Shown: positions 6,808 through 14,572, counted from the stretch's first letter. The stretch: 21,376 nucleotides of DNA from Burkholderia sp. (GCF_018375725.1 NZ_JAHACR010000039.1:1-21376); one strand, 5' to 3'. Notes: a model not told the origin generated them from the sequence alone. A program made the numbers and translations.

Positions 6808-8235
6808 TCAGGAAAGCCCCGGTTGCCGGGCGGTCGCGTCGACGGCCCGCTTTGCCTTGTCAACGATTTCATCGACTTCGGCCGCCGTGATCACGAGCGG
6901 CGGCGACAGCAGCATCCGGTCGCCGCTCGCACGCATGATCAGGTTGCCGTTGAAGCAGAAGTCGCGGCAGAGCGTGCCGACGTCGCCGCCGTTTTCGAAA
7001 CGCAGGCGGTTCGCCGGATCGCGCGCGAGCTGCAGACCGGCGACGAGGCCTGTGCCTTGCACTTCGCCGACGAGCGGATGATCCGCGAAGGTCTCGCGCA
7101 GCCGCTGCTGGAAATACGGTCCGATATCGTTTTTCACACGTGCGACGATCCCTTCGTCGCGCAACAGCTTCAGGTTCGCGACCGCGACCGCCGCCGCGAC
7201 CGGATGCCCCGAATACGTCATCCCGTGATTGAATTCGCCGTGATCGATCAGCACCTGCGCGATCCGGTCGTGCAGCGCGACCGCACCCATCGGCACGTAG
7301 CCGCTCGTCAATCCCTTCGCCAGCGTCATCAGGTCCGGCTCGAAGCCGAAGTGCTGATGCGCGAACCATTCGCCCGTACGTCCGAAACCGCCGATCACTT
7401 CGTCGGCGACGAGCAGGATGTCGTACTTGCGGCAGATGCGCTGGATCTCCGGCCAATACGTCGACGGCGGAAAGATCACGCCGCCCGCGCCCTGAAACGG
7501 TTCACCGATAAACGCCGCGACATTCTCCGCGCCCAGTTCGAGGATCTTCGCTTCGAGCTGCCGCGCGCGGGCGAGGCCGAACGCGTCCGGCGATTCGCCG
7601 TCGGGCGCCTCCCCGAACCAGTAAGGCTGGTCGATATGCACGATGTGCTCGACCTTCGACGGCATCTGCTCGTGCATGTAGTCCATCCCGCCGAGCGTCG
7701 CGCCCGCGATCGTCGAGCCGTGGTAACCGTTCCTGCGCGAGATCACGTACTTCTTCTGCGGCTCGCCCTGCGTGCGCCAGTATTGATGGACGATGCGCAG
7801 CACCGTGTCGTTGCCTTCCGATCCGCTGTTGCAATAGAAGAAGTGATCGAAGCCGTCGGGCGTCACGTCGGCGAGCAGCGCCGACAGTTCGATCACCGGC
7901 GGATGCGTGGTCTTGAAGAACGTGTTGTAGAACGGCAGCTCGTGCATCTGCCGCTGTGCGGCGTCGATCAGCGCATCGCAGCCGTAACCGACGTTCACGC
8001 ACCACAGGCCGGCCATGCCGTCGATGATCCGGTTGCCGTCCGAGTCCCACAGATAGACGCCTTCCGCCTTGACGATCACGCGGCTGCCGGCGCGATTGAG
8101 CGCGCCCATGTCCGAGAACGGATGGAGATGGTGCGCGGCGTCGAGCGCGCGATATTCGGCCGTCGTGCGCGCCTGCGTCGCGCGGGTGGCGGGCGCGGCG
8201 GGTTGAAGCGAGGCGGATTCGTTGCGGTCAGTCAT
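6808..8235 (-). CDS. spuC: Class III aminotransferase, polyamine:pyruvate type (SpuC-like)
   Basis: The 475-residue PLP enzyme belongs to the omega-aminotransferase class III family. It has the phosphate-binding GSEGND (about residues 138-143), the cofactor Asp in ADEVIGGFGRTG (D278) and the Schiff-base lysine in LAKGLTSGYVPMG (K307). HPFSDMGALN near the N-terminus and the overall pattern fit putrescine- or beta-alanine-pyruvate transaminases. It is third in an operon after a gamma-glutamyl-GABA hydrolase and a glutamate-polyamine ligase, the order of spuA-spuB-spuC in Pseudomonas, so it most likely transfers the amino group of putrescine or gamma-glutamyl-putrescine to pyruvate. GGAGG lies four bases before the ATG, and the gap from the previous gene is 28 bases. 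Exact substrate is not proven by sequence. Confidence 0.88.
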   Translation of the reverse strand: MTDRNESASLQPAAPATRATQARTTAEYRALDAAHHLHPFSDMGALNRAGSRVIVKAEGVYLWDSDGNRIIDGMAGLWCVNVGYGCDALIDAAQRQMHELPFYNTFFKTTHPPVIELSALLADVTPDGFDHFFYCNSGSEGNDTVLRIVHQYWRTQGEPQKKYVISRRNGYHGSTIAGATLGGMDYMHEQMPSKVEHIVHIDQPYWFGEAPDGESPDAFGLARARQLEAKILELGAENVAAFIGEPFQGAGGVIFPPSTYWPEIQRICRKYDILLVADEVIGGFGRTGEWFAHQHFGFEPDLMTLAKGLTSGYVPMGAVALHDRIAQVLIDHGEFNHGMTYSGHPVAAAVAVANLKLLRDEGIVARVKNDIGPYFQQRLRETFADHPLVGEVQGTGLVAGLQLARDPANRLRFENGGDVGTLCRDFCFNGNLIMRASGDRMLLSPPLVITAAEVDEIVDKAKRAVDATARQPGLS

Positions 8236-8263
8236 GTTTCCTCCGTATGGCGGTCGTGCACGC

Positions 8264-9598
8264 TCAGACGTGCAGCAGCAGATGCTTGCGTTCCCACGAG
8301 CTGATCACGCGGAAGAACGCTTCGTATTCGGTTTCCTTCAGCGCGAAGTACGCCTTCAGGAACGGCTGGCCGAGAATCTCGCCGATCGGCTCGCACGCAG
8401 CCATCAGTGTCAGGCCTTCCTCGAGATTGCGTGGCAACTGGTACGGCAGCGAATAGCCGTCGCTGACGAGCGGCTCGCTCGGGTCGAGTCGCTGCGTGAT
8501 GCCGAGATAACCCGCGGCAAGGGTCGCGGCGAGCGCGAGGTACGGATTGCAGTCGACGCCGGGGATGCGGTTCTCGATGCGCCGCGCGGCCGGATCCGAA
8601 TGCGGAATGCGAAAGCCGACGGTGCGGTTGTCGTAACCCCACTGCACGTTGATCGGTGCGGCCATGAAGCGCGACAGGCGGCGATACGAGTTGATGTACG
8701 GCGCGAAGATCGGCATCAGCGCGGGCGTGTACTTTTGCAGGCCCGCGAGAAAGTGGTGGAACGTCGAGGTCGGGCCGCCGTCGTCGCCGGTGAAGAGGTT
8801 GCGGCCGGTTTCTTCGTCGACGATGCTCTGATGCACGTGCATCGCGGAGCCGGGCTCGCCCTCCATCGGCTTTGCCATGAAGGTCGCGTACATGTTGTGC
8901 CGCAGCGCCGCCTCGCGCACCGTGCGCTTGAAGAGGAACACCTGGTCGGCGAGCGATAGCGCGTCGCCGTGCATGAAGTTGATCTCCATCTGCGCGGCGC
9001 CGACTTCGTGGATCAGCGTGTCGATGTCGAGATTTTGCGTCTCGCAGTAGGCGTAGATATCCTCGAACAGCGGATCGAACTCGTTGACCGCCTCGATCGA
9101 ATACGACTGGCGACCCGTCTCAGGGCGGCCGGTGCGGCCGATCGGCGGCCGCAGCGGCAGATCCGGATCCTTGTTCATGTCGACGAGGTAAAACTCCAGC
9201 TCCGGCGCGACGACCGGCTTCCATCCTTTCGCCCGGTACAGGTCGAGCACGCGGCGCAGCACGTGGCGTGGCGAGATCTCGACGGGCGAGCCGTCGAAAT
9301 GCACGCAGTCGTGGATCACCTGTGCGGTTGGATCGACCGCCCATGGAATCAGGCGAATCGTCGACATGTCGGGCACGCACACCATGTCGGGATCGGTCAC
9401 GCCGGTCAGCGTGCCGTCCGCCGGATACTCGCCGGTGACGGTCTGCACCATCACGGCCTGCGGCAGGCGCATCGATTCGCCGGACATGAACTTGTTGCGC
9501 GGCGTGATCTTGCCGCGTGCGATGCCGGCCATGTCGGGAATGATCGCTTCGATCTCGGTAATCCGATGCTGCTTCAGAAAATCGTCGATATCTTGCAT
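8264..9598 (-). CDS. puuA: Glutamate-polyamine ligase, glutamine synthetase family (PuuA/SpuB)
   Basis: The 444-residue protein belongs to the glutamine synthetase superfamily but to the branch that joins glutamate to putrescine or other polyamines using ATP. The visible GS features are the N-terminal beta-grasp (ITEIEAIIPDMAGIARGK), the metal-binding Glu in APELEFYLVD, the GAAQMEINFMHGDAL block, the GSAMHVHQS block (the ATP/metal-binding His) and NRTVGFRIP with the catalytic Arg region. It lacks the adenylylation-site tyrosine context of true GlnA. It lies 17 bases after the hydrolase gene and 28 before the aminotransferase, in one operon. Product would be gamma-glutamyl-putrescine. Other amines as substrates remain possible. 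Confidence 0.9.
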   Translation of the reverse strand: MQDIDDFLKQHRITEIEAIIPDMAGIARGKITPRNKFMSGESMRLPQAVMVQTVTGEYPADGTLTGVTDPDMVCVPDMSTIRLIPWAVDPTAQVIHDCVHFDGSPVEISPRHVLRRVLDLYRAKGWKPVVAPELEFYLVDMNKDPDLPLRPPIGRTGRPETGRQSYSIEAVNEFDPLFEDIYAYCETQNLDIDTLIHEVGAAQMEINFMHGDALSLADQVFLFKRTVREAALRHNMYATFMAKPMEGEPGSAMHVHQSIVDEETGRNLFTGDDGGPTSTFHHFLAGLQKYTPALMPIFAPYINSYRRLSRFMAAPINVQWGYDNRTVGFRIPHSDPAARRIENRIPGVDCNPYLALAATLAAGYLGITQRLDPSEPLVSDGYSLPYQLPRNLEEGLTLMAACEPIGEILGQPFLKAYFALKETEYEAFFRVISSWERKHLLLHV

Positions 9599-9615
9599 GT
9601 CGGTTCTCGCAGTCG

Positions 9616-10410
9616 TTAGCGGGGCATTCGGTCAGGCGCGTGACGGATGCGTGCGTGGCGGCGTGCACGGCATGCCGAGCCGAACGCGCGGAATATCGCG
9701 CTGGAGAGCGGGTCGTGTGCGTAGCGCCATTCCGGATGCCACTGCACGCCGAGCGCGAACGCGGGCGCGTCGGTGACGCGCACTGCCTCGATCAGGCCGT
9801 CGGGTGCGGTTGCCTCGACCGCCAGGCGGTTGCCGAGCCGGTCGATGCCCTGTTCGTGCAGCGAATTCACGCGGACTTCGTCGCGTCCGTCGGCAAGCCG
9901 ATGCAGCAGTCCGCCGGGCGTCAGCCGGACCGAATGCGCGGCCGCATACTGCACGTCGAGCGGCGCGGCATCGTCTTCGCGGTGATCGGCAAGCCCCGAC
10001 ACGTCGTGCACACGCTGATGCAGCGTGCCGCCGAACGCGACATTCAGTTCCTGAAAGCCGCGGCAGATGGCGAGCACCGGCACGCCTGCGGCAATCGCCG
10101 CGCGGATCAAGGGCAGCGTCGTCGCATCGCGCGCCGCGTCGTGCGCGGTGCCCGGCATACTCGGCGCGCCACCGTAGCGATGCGGTTCGATGTTCGAGTG
10201 ACTGCCGGTAAACAGCAGGCCGTCGACTGCATCGAGCACGTCTTCGGGTGGTTGCCGATCGCCGAGCGCGGGCAGCAGCATCGCGAACGCATGTGCGCCA
10301 TCGACGATCGCGGCGACGTACTTGTGGCCGACGACATGCGACGGATGCGCACCGATCGGCTGGTGGTCGGCCGTGATGCCGACGAGCGGTTTACTGTCCA
10401 TGGTGTCCAT
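9616..10410 (-). CDS. puuD: Gamma-glutamyl-GABA hydrolase, class I amidotransferase (PuuD/SpuA)
   Basis: This 264-residue cytoplasmic hydrolase of the peptidase C26 family cleaves gamma-glutamyl-GABA into glutamate and GABA. The catalytic cysteine is C116 in LAICRGFQELNV, and the His-Glu pair is H225/E227 in GVQWHPEW. Substrate-site features LLFTGSHSNIEP and the RVNSLHEQGID segment are as in PuuD. It is the first gene of the polyamine operon. Two ATG codons are possible, 10410 and 10401, both with poor ribosome binding sites; 10410 is given. A longer in-frame reading to 10626 has no start signal and unlikely composition. The stop is 17 bases before the ligase gene. Confidence 0.87.
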   Translation of the reverse strand: MDTMDSKPLVGITADHQPIGAHPSHVVGHKYVAAIVDGAHAFAMLLPALGDRQPPEDVLDAVDGLLFTGSHSNIEPHRYGGAPSMPGTAHDAARDATTLPLIRAAIAAGVPVLAICRGFQELNVAFGGTLHQRVHDVSGLADHREDDAAPLDVQYAAAHSVRLTPGGLLHRLADGRDEVRVNSLHEQGIDRLGNRLAVEATAPDGLIEAVRVTDAPAFALGVQWHPEWRYAHDPLSSAIFRAFGSACRARRHARIRHAPDRMPR

Positions 10411-11322
10411 TGCCTGAATGGGGCGTGCCGGTCCGGCTGCGATGCACGTTGCATGAAAAAGTGCGGCATGCGTGGATCGCGGACGCGACACGGCCCGCAG
10501 CCGTGCAGGGTACGCACGGCCGACGACGAAAGCGCGCAGCGGAATGCGCTGTGCGCCACGATCGGGCCGGCATTCGTTTTGCAATGCGATGCAACAGGTC
10601 GCGGCACACGCATGCACGACATGCATCGCCGGTCGTGCGACACGGCGAACGCGATGCAGGCGAAACGAATGACGGGAAGCGGAAAGAGGCGCTACGGGAG
10701 CAGCGATGCGGCGTCGTCGGTGTGAATCGCGACGAACGCGCGTGCGGAGACGGCGTTATGTCGCCGGACGCAACGACGGGACAGGATGGTGCAGATCGAC
10801 AACTGCAGGCGAGGACTTTGCCAGCCGCAACTGCCGTCGGCGGCGGACGGCGTGCTGCGCGAACTTCGTGCAGCGCCTCGATCCCACCTCACCAGAGGGC
10901 TACGGACTCTCACGATTACACTCGACTGGTTCGTTGAAAATGTCGAACCCCTGATTGCCTGAATGCACGCGGCATTTAAACAATCGAGGCGGTGGCCGCG
11001 CATCGCGACTGTCGGCGATGGCGTTTATCGCGTCGCCATATCGCGTTGAACTGTACCGGACGCTGACCTGTTAGCCAGCATATACGAGCTGAATAGGGCG
11101 TCAATCGTTTTTTAAAAAGTTCGGTATCGTCGGCTTGTCCGTGGCGCGGTGAATAAAATATGCGTAAATTGAATAACGTGCGCAGTGTTCATTATGTCGC
11201 CCGGATTCCGGACTGCGACCCGGTCATGTTCGGCACGACGTGATTGGAATATCCGGCGGTCATGCCGCGCAGGGTTTCTCCTTCTGAACGCGCAGTGAAT
11301 GCGACGACATTGAGGTATCCGG
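10411..11322. other. 912-bp divergent intergenic region of the polyamine locus
   Basis: No recognised gene is present. The half near puuD (to about 10870) is GC-rich and holds several TGCA-cored dyads: ATGCA/TGCAT at 10432-10444, TTGCA/TGCAA at 10579-10594 and ATGCA/TGCAT at 10612-10626. CATTCGTTT (10571-10579) recurs inverted at 10663-10671. The half near the dehydrogenase (10900-11322) is AT-richer and looks like a promoter region, with TAAAAT at about 11146-11151 and a run TTTTTTAAAAAG near 11110. The 12-mer ATTGCCTGAATG occurs at 10409-10420 and again at 10954-10965. A 58-codon open frame (10786-10962) is uncertain. Confidence 0.6.
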
Positions 11323-12813
11323 ATGAACAGACGGACTTTGGAGGATTGGCAACGCGAGGCAGCAGCACTCGTGATCGAAGGGCGCGCATTCATCGATGGT
11401 GCATTGCGCGATGCGCATTCGGGCCGGACGTTCGACTGCGTGAGCCCGATCGACGGACGCGTGCTCGCGAAGGTCGCCGATTGCGGCGAGGCCGACGTCG
11501 ATGCGGCCGTCGCTGCCGCGCGCCGCGCGTTCGATGCGCAGGCATGGGCCGGATTGAATCCGCGCACGCGCAAGGCGGTGCTGCTGCGCTGGGCGGCGCT
11601 GATGCGGGCGCATCTCGACGAGCTTGCGCTGCTCGAAACGCTCGATGCCGGCAAGCCGATCGGCGACACGACGACTGTCGACGTGCCGGGCGCGGCCTAT
11701 TGCGTCGAGTGGTTCGCCGAGGCGATCGACAAGGTCGGCGGCGAGGTCGTGCCTGCCGATCATCATCTGGTCGGTCTCGTCACGCGAGAGCCGGTCGGTG
11801 TCGTTGCCGCGGTCGTGCCGTGGAATTTCCCGATCCTGATGGCGGCCTGGAAGTTCGGCCCGGCGCTCGCGGCCGGCAACAGCGTCGTGCTGAAACCGTC
11901 GGAGAAATCGCCGCTGACCGCGATCAGGGTCGCGCAGCTCGCGGTCGAAGCCGGCGTGCCGGCGGGCGTGTTCAACGTCGTGCCGGGCGGGGGCGAACCG
12001 GGCAGGCTGCTCGCGCTGCATTGCGACGTCGACTGCATCGCGTTCACCGGTTCGACTCACGTCGGCAAGCTGATCATGCAGTACGCCGGGCAATCGAACC
12101 TGAAGCGCGTGTGGCTCGAACTCGGCGGCAAGTCGCCGAATATCGTGTTGCCGGACTGTCCCGATCTCGACCGGGCGGCACAGACCGCGGCCGGGGCGAT
12201 CTTCTACAACATGGGCGAGATGTGTACCGCGGGCTCGCGCCTGCTCGTGCATCGCGCGATCAAGGACGCGTTCATCGAAAAGCTCGTGGCGGCGGCCCGC
12301 GCCTACGTGCCGGGCAATCCGCTCGATCCGTCGGTGTCGATGGGCGCGATCGTCGACGGCATCCAGCTCGAACGCGTGCTCGGCTATATCGATGCGGGGC
12401 GCCGCGAGGGCCGGCTGGTGACGGGCGGGGCGCGCGTGAAGGCGGAGACGGGCGGCTGCTACGTCGAGCCGACGGTATTCGAAGTGCGACCGGACGCGCG
12501 GATCGCGCGCGAGGAGATTTTCGGCCCGGTGCTGTCGGTGATCGTGTTCGACGATGTCGACGAAGCGGTGCGCATCGCCAACGACAGCGAATACGGTCTC
12601 GCGGCTGCGGTCTGGACATCGGACCTGACGACCGCACACGAGGTGTCGCGGCGCTTGCGCGCCGGCACCGTGTGGGTGAACTGCTATGACGAGGGCGGCG
12701 ACATGAACTTCCCGTTCGGCGGCTACAGGCAGTCGGGCAACGGCCGCGACAAGTCGCTGCACGCGCTCGAGAAGTACACCGAGCTGAAGTCGACGCTCGT
12801 GAGGCTGCGCTGA
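11323..12813 (+). CDS. puuC: Aldehyde dehydrogenase of the gamma-glutamyl polyamine pathway (PuuC-like)
   Basis: The 496-residue NAD(P)-dependent aldehyde dehydrogenase has the oxyanion Asn in VPWNFP (N168), the cofactor motif FTGSTHVGK (about 241-249), the general base E266 in LELGGKSPNIV and the catalytic cysteine C301 in GEMCTAGSR. The length and the opening LEDWQREAAAL with FIDG are typical of the gamma-glutamyl-gamma-aminobutyraldehyde dehydrogenase group (PuuC, also annotated AldH). Divergent placement from puuD-puuA-spuC supports this substrate; betaine- or aminobutyraldehyde oxidation is an alternative. GAGG lies eight bases before the ATG. The stop is 13 bases from the end of the convergent copper chaperone gene, with no visible terminator between them. 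Confidence 0.88.
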   Translation: MNRRTLEDWQREAAALVIEGRAFIDGALRDAHSGRTFDCVSPIDGRVLAKVADCGEADVDAAVAAARRAFDAQAWAGLNPRTRKAVLLRWAALMRAHLDELALLETLDAGKPIGDTTTVDVPGAAYCVEWFAEAIDKVGGEVVPADHHLVGLVTREPVGVVAAVVPWNFPILMAAWKFGPALAAGNSVVLKPSEKSPLTAIRVAQLAVEAGVPAGVFNVVPGGGEPGRLLALHCDVDCIAFTGSTHVGKLIMQYAGQSNLKRVWLELGGKSPNIVLPDCPDLDRAAQTAAGAIFYNMGEMCTAGSRLLVHRAIKDAFIEKLVAAARAYVPGNPLDPSVSMGAIVDGIQLERVLGYIDAGRREGRLVTGGARVKAETGGCYVEPTVFEVRPDARIAREEIFGPVLSVIVFDDVDEAVRIANDSEYGLAAAVWTSDLTTAHEVSRRLRAGTVWVNCYDEGGDMNFPFGGYRQSGNGRDKSLHALEKYTELKSTLVRLR

Positions 12814-12826
12814 CGCCGCGCAGGTA

Positions 12827-13027
12827 TCACGCGGCGCGCAGTGCGGGGTGGAAGCCGGCGGCTTCGATGATTGCCTGCACGCGTTCGGCGGGTTGTGTCG
12901 ATTCAACCGTGACGCGTTTCGTGGCGACGTCGATATCGAGCTTCGCGCCCGGATCGGCCGCCGTCACCGCGCGCGTGATCGCGTTTGCGCAACCGCCGCA
13001 GGTCATGTCCTGAACATCGAATTCCAT
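12827..13027 (-). CDS. copZ: Copper chaperone, heavy-metal-associated (HMA) domain protein
   Basis: The 66-residue protein is one complete HMA domain. The metal-binding loop MTCGGCANAI (Cys10 and Cys13) binds Cu(I) in this family, and the end VQAIIEAAGFHPA is the usual last helix and strand. It would carry copper in the cytoplasm to an exporting ATPase, but no copA or cueR lies nearby. The start at 13027 is fixed by GGAGG five bases upstream; an in-frame ATG at 13039 overlaps that site. A promoter with a CueR-type dyad lies upstream, which supports copper rather than mercury or zinc. It is divergent from an iron permease operon. Confidence 0.92.
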   Translation of the reverse strand: MEFDVQDMTCGGCANAITRAVTAADPGAKLDIDVATKRVTVESTQPAERVQAIIEAAGFHPALRAA

Positions 13028-13059
13028 GTGTGCCTCCATAAGGGTGGATGAGTGCGTAC

Positions 13060-13090
13060 AGGATGAAGCTTGCCACAGTGGAAAGGTCAA
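13060..13090 (-). promoter_or_regulatory. MerR/CueR-type promoter of copZ with 19-bp spacer
   Basis: On the minus strand a consensus -35 TTGACC (13090-13085) is followed by exactly 19 bases and a poor -10 CATCCT (13065-13060). The spacer holds the dyad CTTTCCAC-T-GTGGCAAG (13085-13069), symmetric except at one position per arm. A long spacer with a central CTT-CCAC dyad is the hallmark of promoters remodelled by CueR-like MerR regulators. The predicted leader is about 26 bases. Confidence 0.75.
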
Positions 13091-13297
13091 GCGCGCGAGC
13101 GTGCATCGGGGCGTGTCGGGTCGCGCCCGATATGCGCCGGTGACGGCCGGGCGCATCGGAATGCATCGGACGGCTGGCGGCGGAGGGCGTCGCGCCGGTC
13201 GGTGCTTTGCCGGATTGACGCGCCGAAAGTACGGGCGAGACAGGGAAAAATCCAGCGGGAACAAGGTGTTGTGCAGGCGGATGTAGTGTGATCCCCA

Positions 13298-13336
13298 TTA
13301 TTGCGATAAGGTTTTTCGATTCGGAAATGCGAATCG
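13298..13336 (+). promoter_or_regulatory. Two dyads upstream of the cupredoxin-FTR1 operon
   Basis: TTATTGCGATAA (13298-13309) has TTAT/ATAA arms. CGATTCG (13317-13323) and CGAATCG (13330-13336) are exact inverted repeats around six bases. TACTAT at 13341-13346 may be the -10, so the second dyad would cover the -35 region as an operator. Neither is a clear Fur box, although the first has weak likeness to one. Confidence 0.45.
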
Positions 13337-13379
13337 CTCCTACTATCAATTTCTCTTACTCTTTTCTTGCCTACCGACC

Positions 13380-13712
13380 ATGAACCGTTTCGCCTTCGGC
13401 CTCACCGCCGCTCTGCTGGCTGTTTCGGCAACGTCCGCCTTCGCCGCCGACGATGCCGTCCACCTGACCCTCAAGGATCACAAGTTCGCGCCTGAAGGCG
13501 TGACGATTCCCGCCGGCAAGAAGGTGAAGTTCGTCGTGAAGAACCTCGATGCGACGCCCGCGGAATTCGAGAGCGACGACTTCAAGGCCGAGAAGGTGAT
13601 CCCGGCCGGCAAGGAAGTGGAAATCCTCGTCGGGCCGCTGAAGGCCGGCACCTACGAGTTCCACGACGAGTACCACGAAGCGCAGTCGAAGACGCGCCTG
13701 ACCGTCAAGTAA
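13380..13712 (+). CDS. Periplasmic cupredoxin-fold protein (FtrB-like) of an iron uptake pair
   Basis: The 110-residue precursor has a signal peptide (basic MNRF, hydrophobic residues 6-18, cleavage after SAFA, about residue 22) and a mature cupredoxin-fold domain of about 88 residues. The segment TPAEFESDDFKAEKVIPAGK is typical of cupredoxins that accompany FTR1 permeases in FtrABCD and EfeO-type systems. It contains no cysteine, so it cannot form a normal type-1 copper site; His and acidic residues near the end (YEFHDEYHE) could bind iron or copper. It lies 12 bases before the permease. The ATG has no Shine-Dalgarno, only a pyrimidine-rich leader. It probably hands iron or copper to, or oxidises iron for, the permease. 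Confidence 0.85.
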   Translation: MNRFAFGLTAALLAVSATSAFAADDAVHLTLKDHKFAPEGVTIPAGKKVKFVVKNLDATPAEFESDDFKAEKVIPAGKEVEILVGPLKAGTYEFHDEYHEAQSKTRLTVK

Positions 13713-13724
13713 GCATCCGTCGCC

Positions 13725-14561
13725 ATGTTGTCCACTGCACTGATCGTCTTCCGCGAAGTTCTCGAGGCCGCCCTCGTCGTTTCGATCGTCATGGCCGCCA
13801 CCAAAGGCGTGCCGGGACGCGGCTGGTGGGTCGGCGGCGGGCTTGCGGGCGGCGTGATCGGTGCGGGCATGATCGCGGCCTTCGCGGACGTGATCTCGTC
13901 GTGGGCATCGGGCATGGGACAGGAAGTGTTCAACGCGGGCGTGATGTTCGTCGCCGTGCTGATGCTCGCCTGGCACAGCATCTGGATGAGCAAGCACGGT
14001 CGCGAGATGGCGCAGCACATGAGCGCGGTCGGACGCGCCGTCGCAGCCGGCAGCAAGCCGCTGACCGGTCTCGCGATCGTCGTTGGCGTGGCGGTGCTGC
14101 GCGAAGGCTCGGAGGCCGTGCTGTTCCTCTATGGCATCGCGGCGGCCGATCCGGGGCAGACGGCACAGATGGCGATCGGCGGCCTGCTCGGCGTCCTTGG
14201 CGGCGCCGGTCTCGGCGCGGCGATGTACGCGGGCCTGCTGCAGATTCCGTTGAAGCGGCTTTTCTCCGTCACGAACGGCCTGCTGGTGCTGCTTGCCGCG
14301 GGGATGGCGAGCCAGTGCGTCGGGTTCCTGCTGGCCGCCGGCCTCGTGCCCGCGTGGGGCGACACGATATGGGATACGTCGTGGCTGCTCAGGGAAAGCA
14401 GCGTCGTCGGCAAGATGCTGCATACGCTGATCGGCTATACGGCGCGTCCGGCGGGCATCCAGATCGCCGCGTATCTCGTGACGCTGGTGGCGATCGTCGG
14501 GCTCGCGCGGTATATCGGCCGTCCGCAGCGCGCGGTTCAGCCGCCTCGATCGGTTGCCTGA
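13725..14561 (+). CDS. FTR1-family high-affinity iron permease (FtrC/EfeU-like)
   Basis: This 278-residue inner-membrane protein has about seven hydrophobic segments and both REXXE iron-binding motifs of the FTR1 family: R10-E14 (REVLE) and R126-E130 (REGSE). Such permeases import ferric or ferrous iron after periplasmic oxidation and handling by a cupredoxin partner, here the gene just upstream (12-base gap, no separate ribosome binding site evident, so probably coupled). In Burkholderia the FtrABCD system has also a P19-like FtrA and a ferredoxin-like FtrD; both are missing next to this gene. The operon ends in a very strong terminator. The family call is certain; the exact transported ion state is not. 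Confidence 0.92.
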   Translation: MLSTALIVFREVLEAALVVSIVMAATKGVPGRGWWVGGGLAGGVIGAGMIAAFADVISSWASGMGQEVFNAGVMFVAVLMLAWHSIWMSKHGREMAQHMSAVGRAVAAGSKPLTGLAIVVGVAVLREGSEAVLFLYGIAAADPGQTAQMAIGGLLGVLGGAGLGAAMYAGLLQIPLKRLFSVTNGLLVLLAAGMASQCVGFLLAAGLVPAWGDTIWDTSWLLRESSVVGKMLHTLIGYTARPAGIQIAAYLVTLVAIVGLARYIGRPQRAVQPPRSVA

Positions 14562-14572
14562 GCCGGAGCATC

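Noticed and set aside
5367..6872. 501-codon open frame on the minus strand
   Set aside because: It is the antisense shadow of gor, rich in Arg, His and Asp with no motif.
6787..8304. 505-codon open frame on the plus strand
   Set aside because: It is antisense to the aminotransferase gene and shows no protein family features.
10410..10937. 175-codon plus-strand frame in the polyamine gap
   Set aside because: Composition is Arg/His/Gly-rich without structure or a ribosome binding site, and no family is recognised.
11260..12906. 548-codon open frame on the minus strand
   Set aside because: It lies antisense to the aldehyde dehydrogenase gene, whose catalytic motifs are all in place. Long antisense frames are common in high-GC DNA, and this one has the His/Arg/Asp-rich composition of a shadow frame.
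13298..13309. Fur box before the iron permease pair
   Set aside because: TTATTGCGATAA has only short arms and poor match to the Fur consensus, so it is noted as a dyad but not called as Fur.
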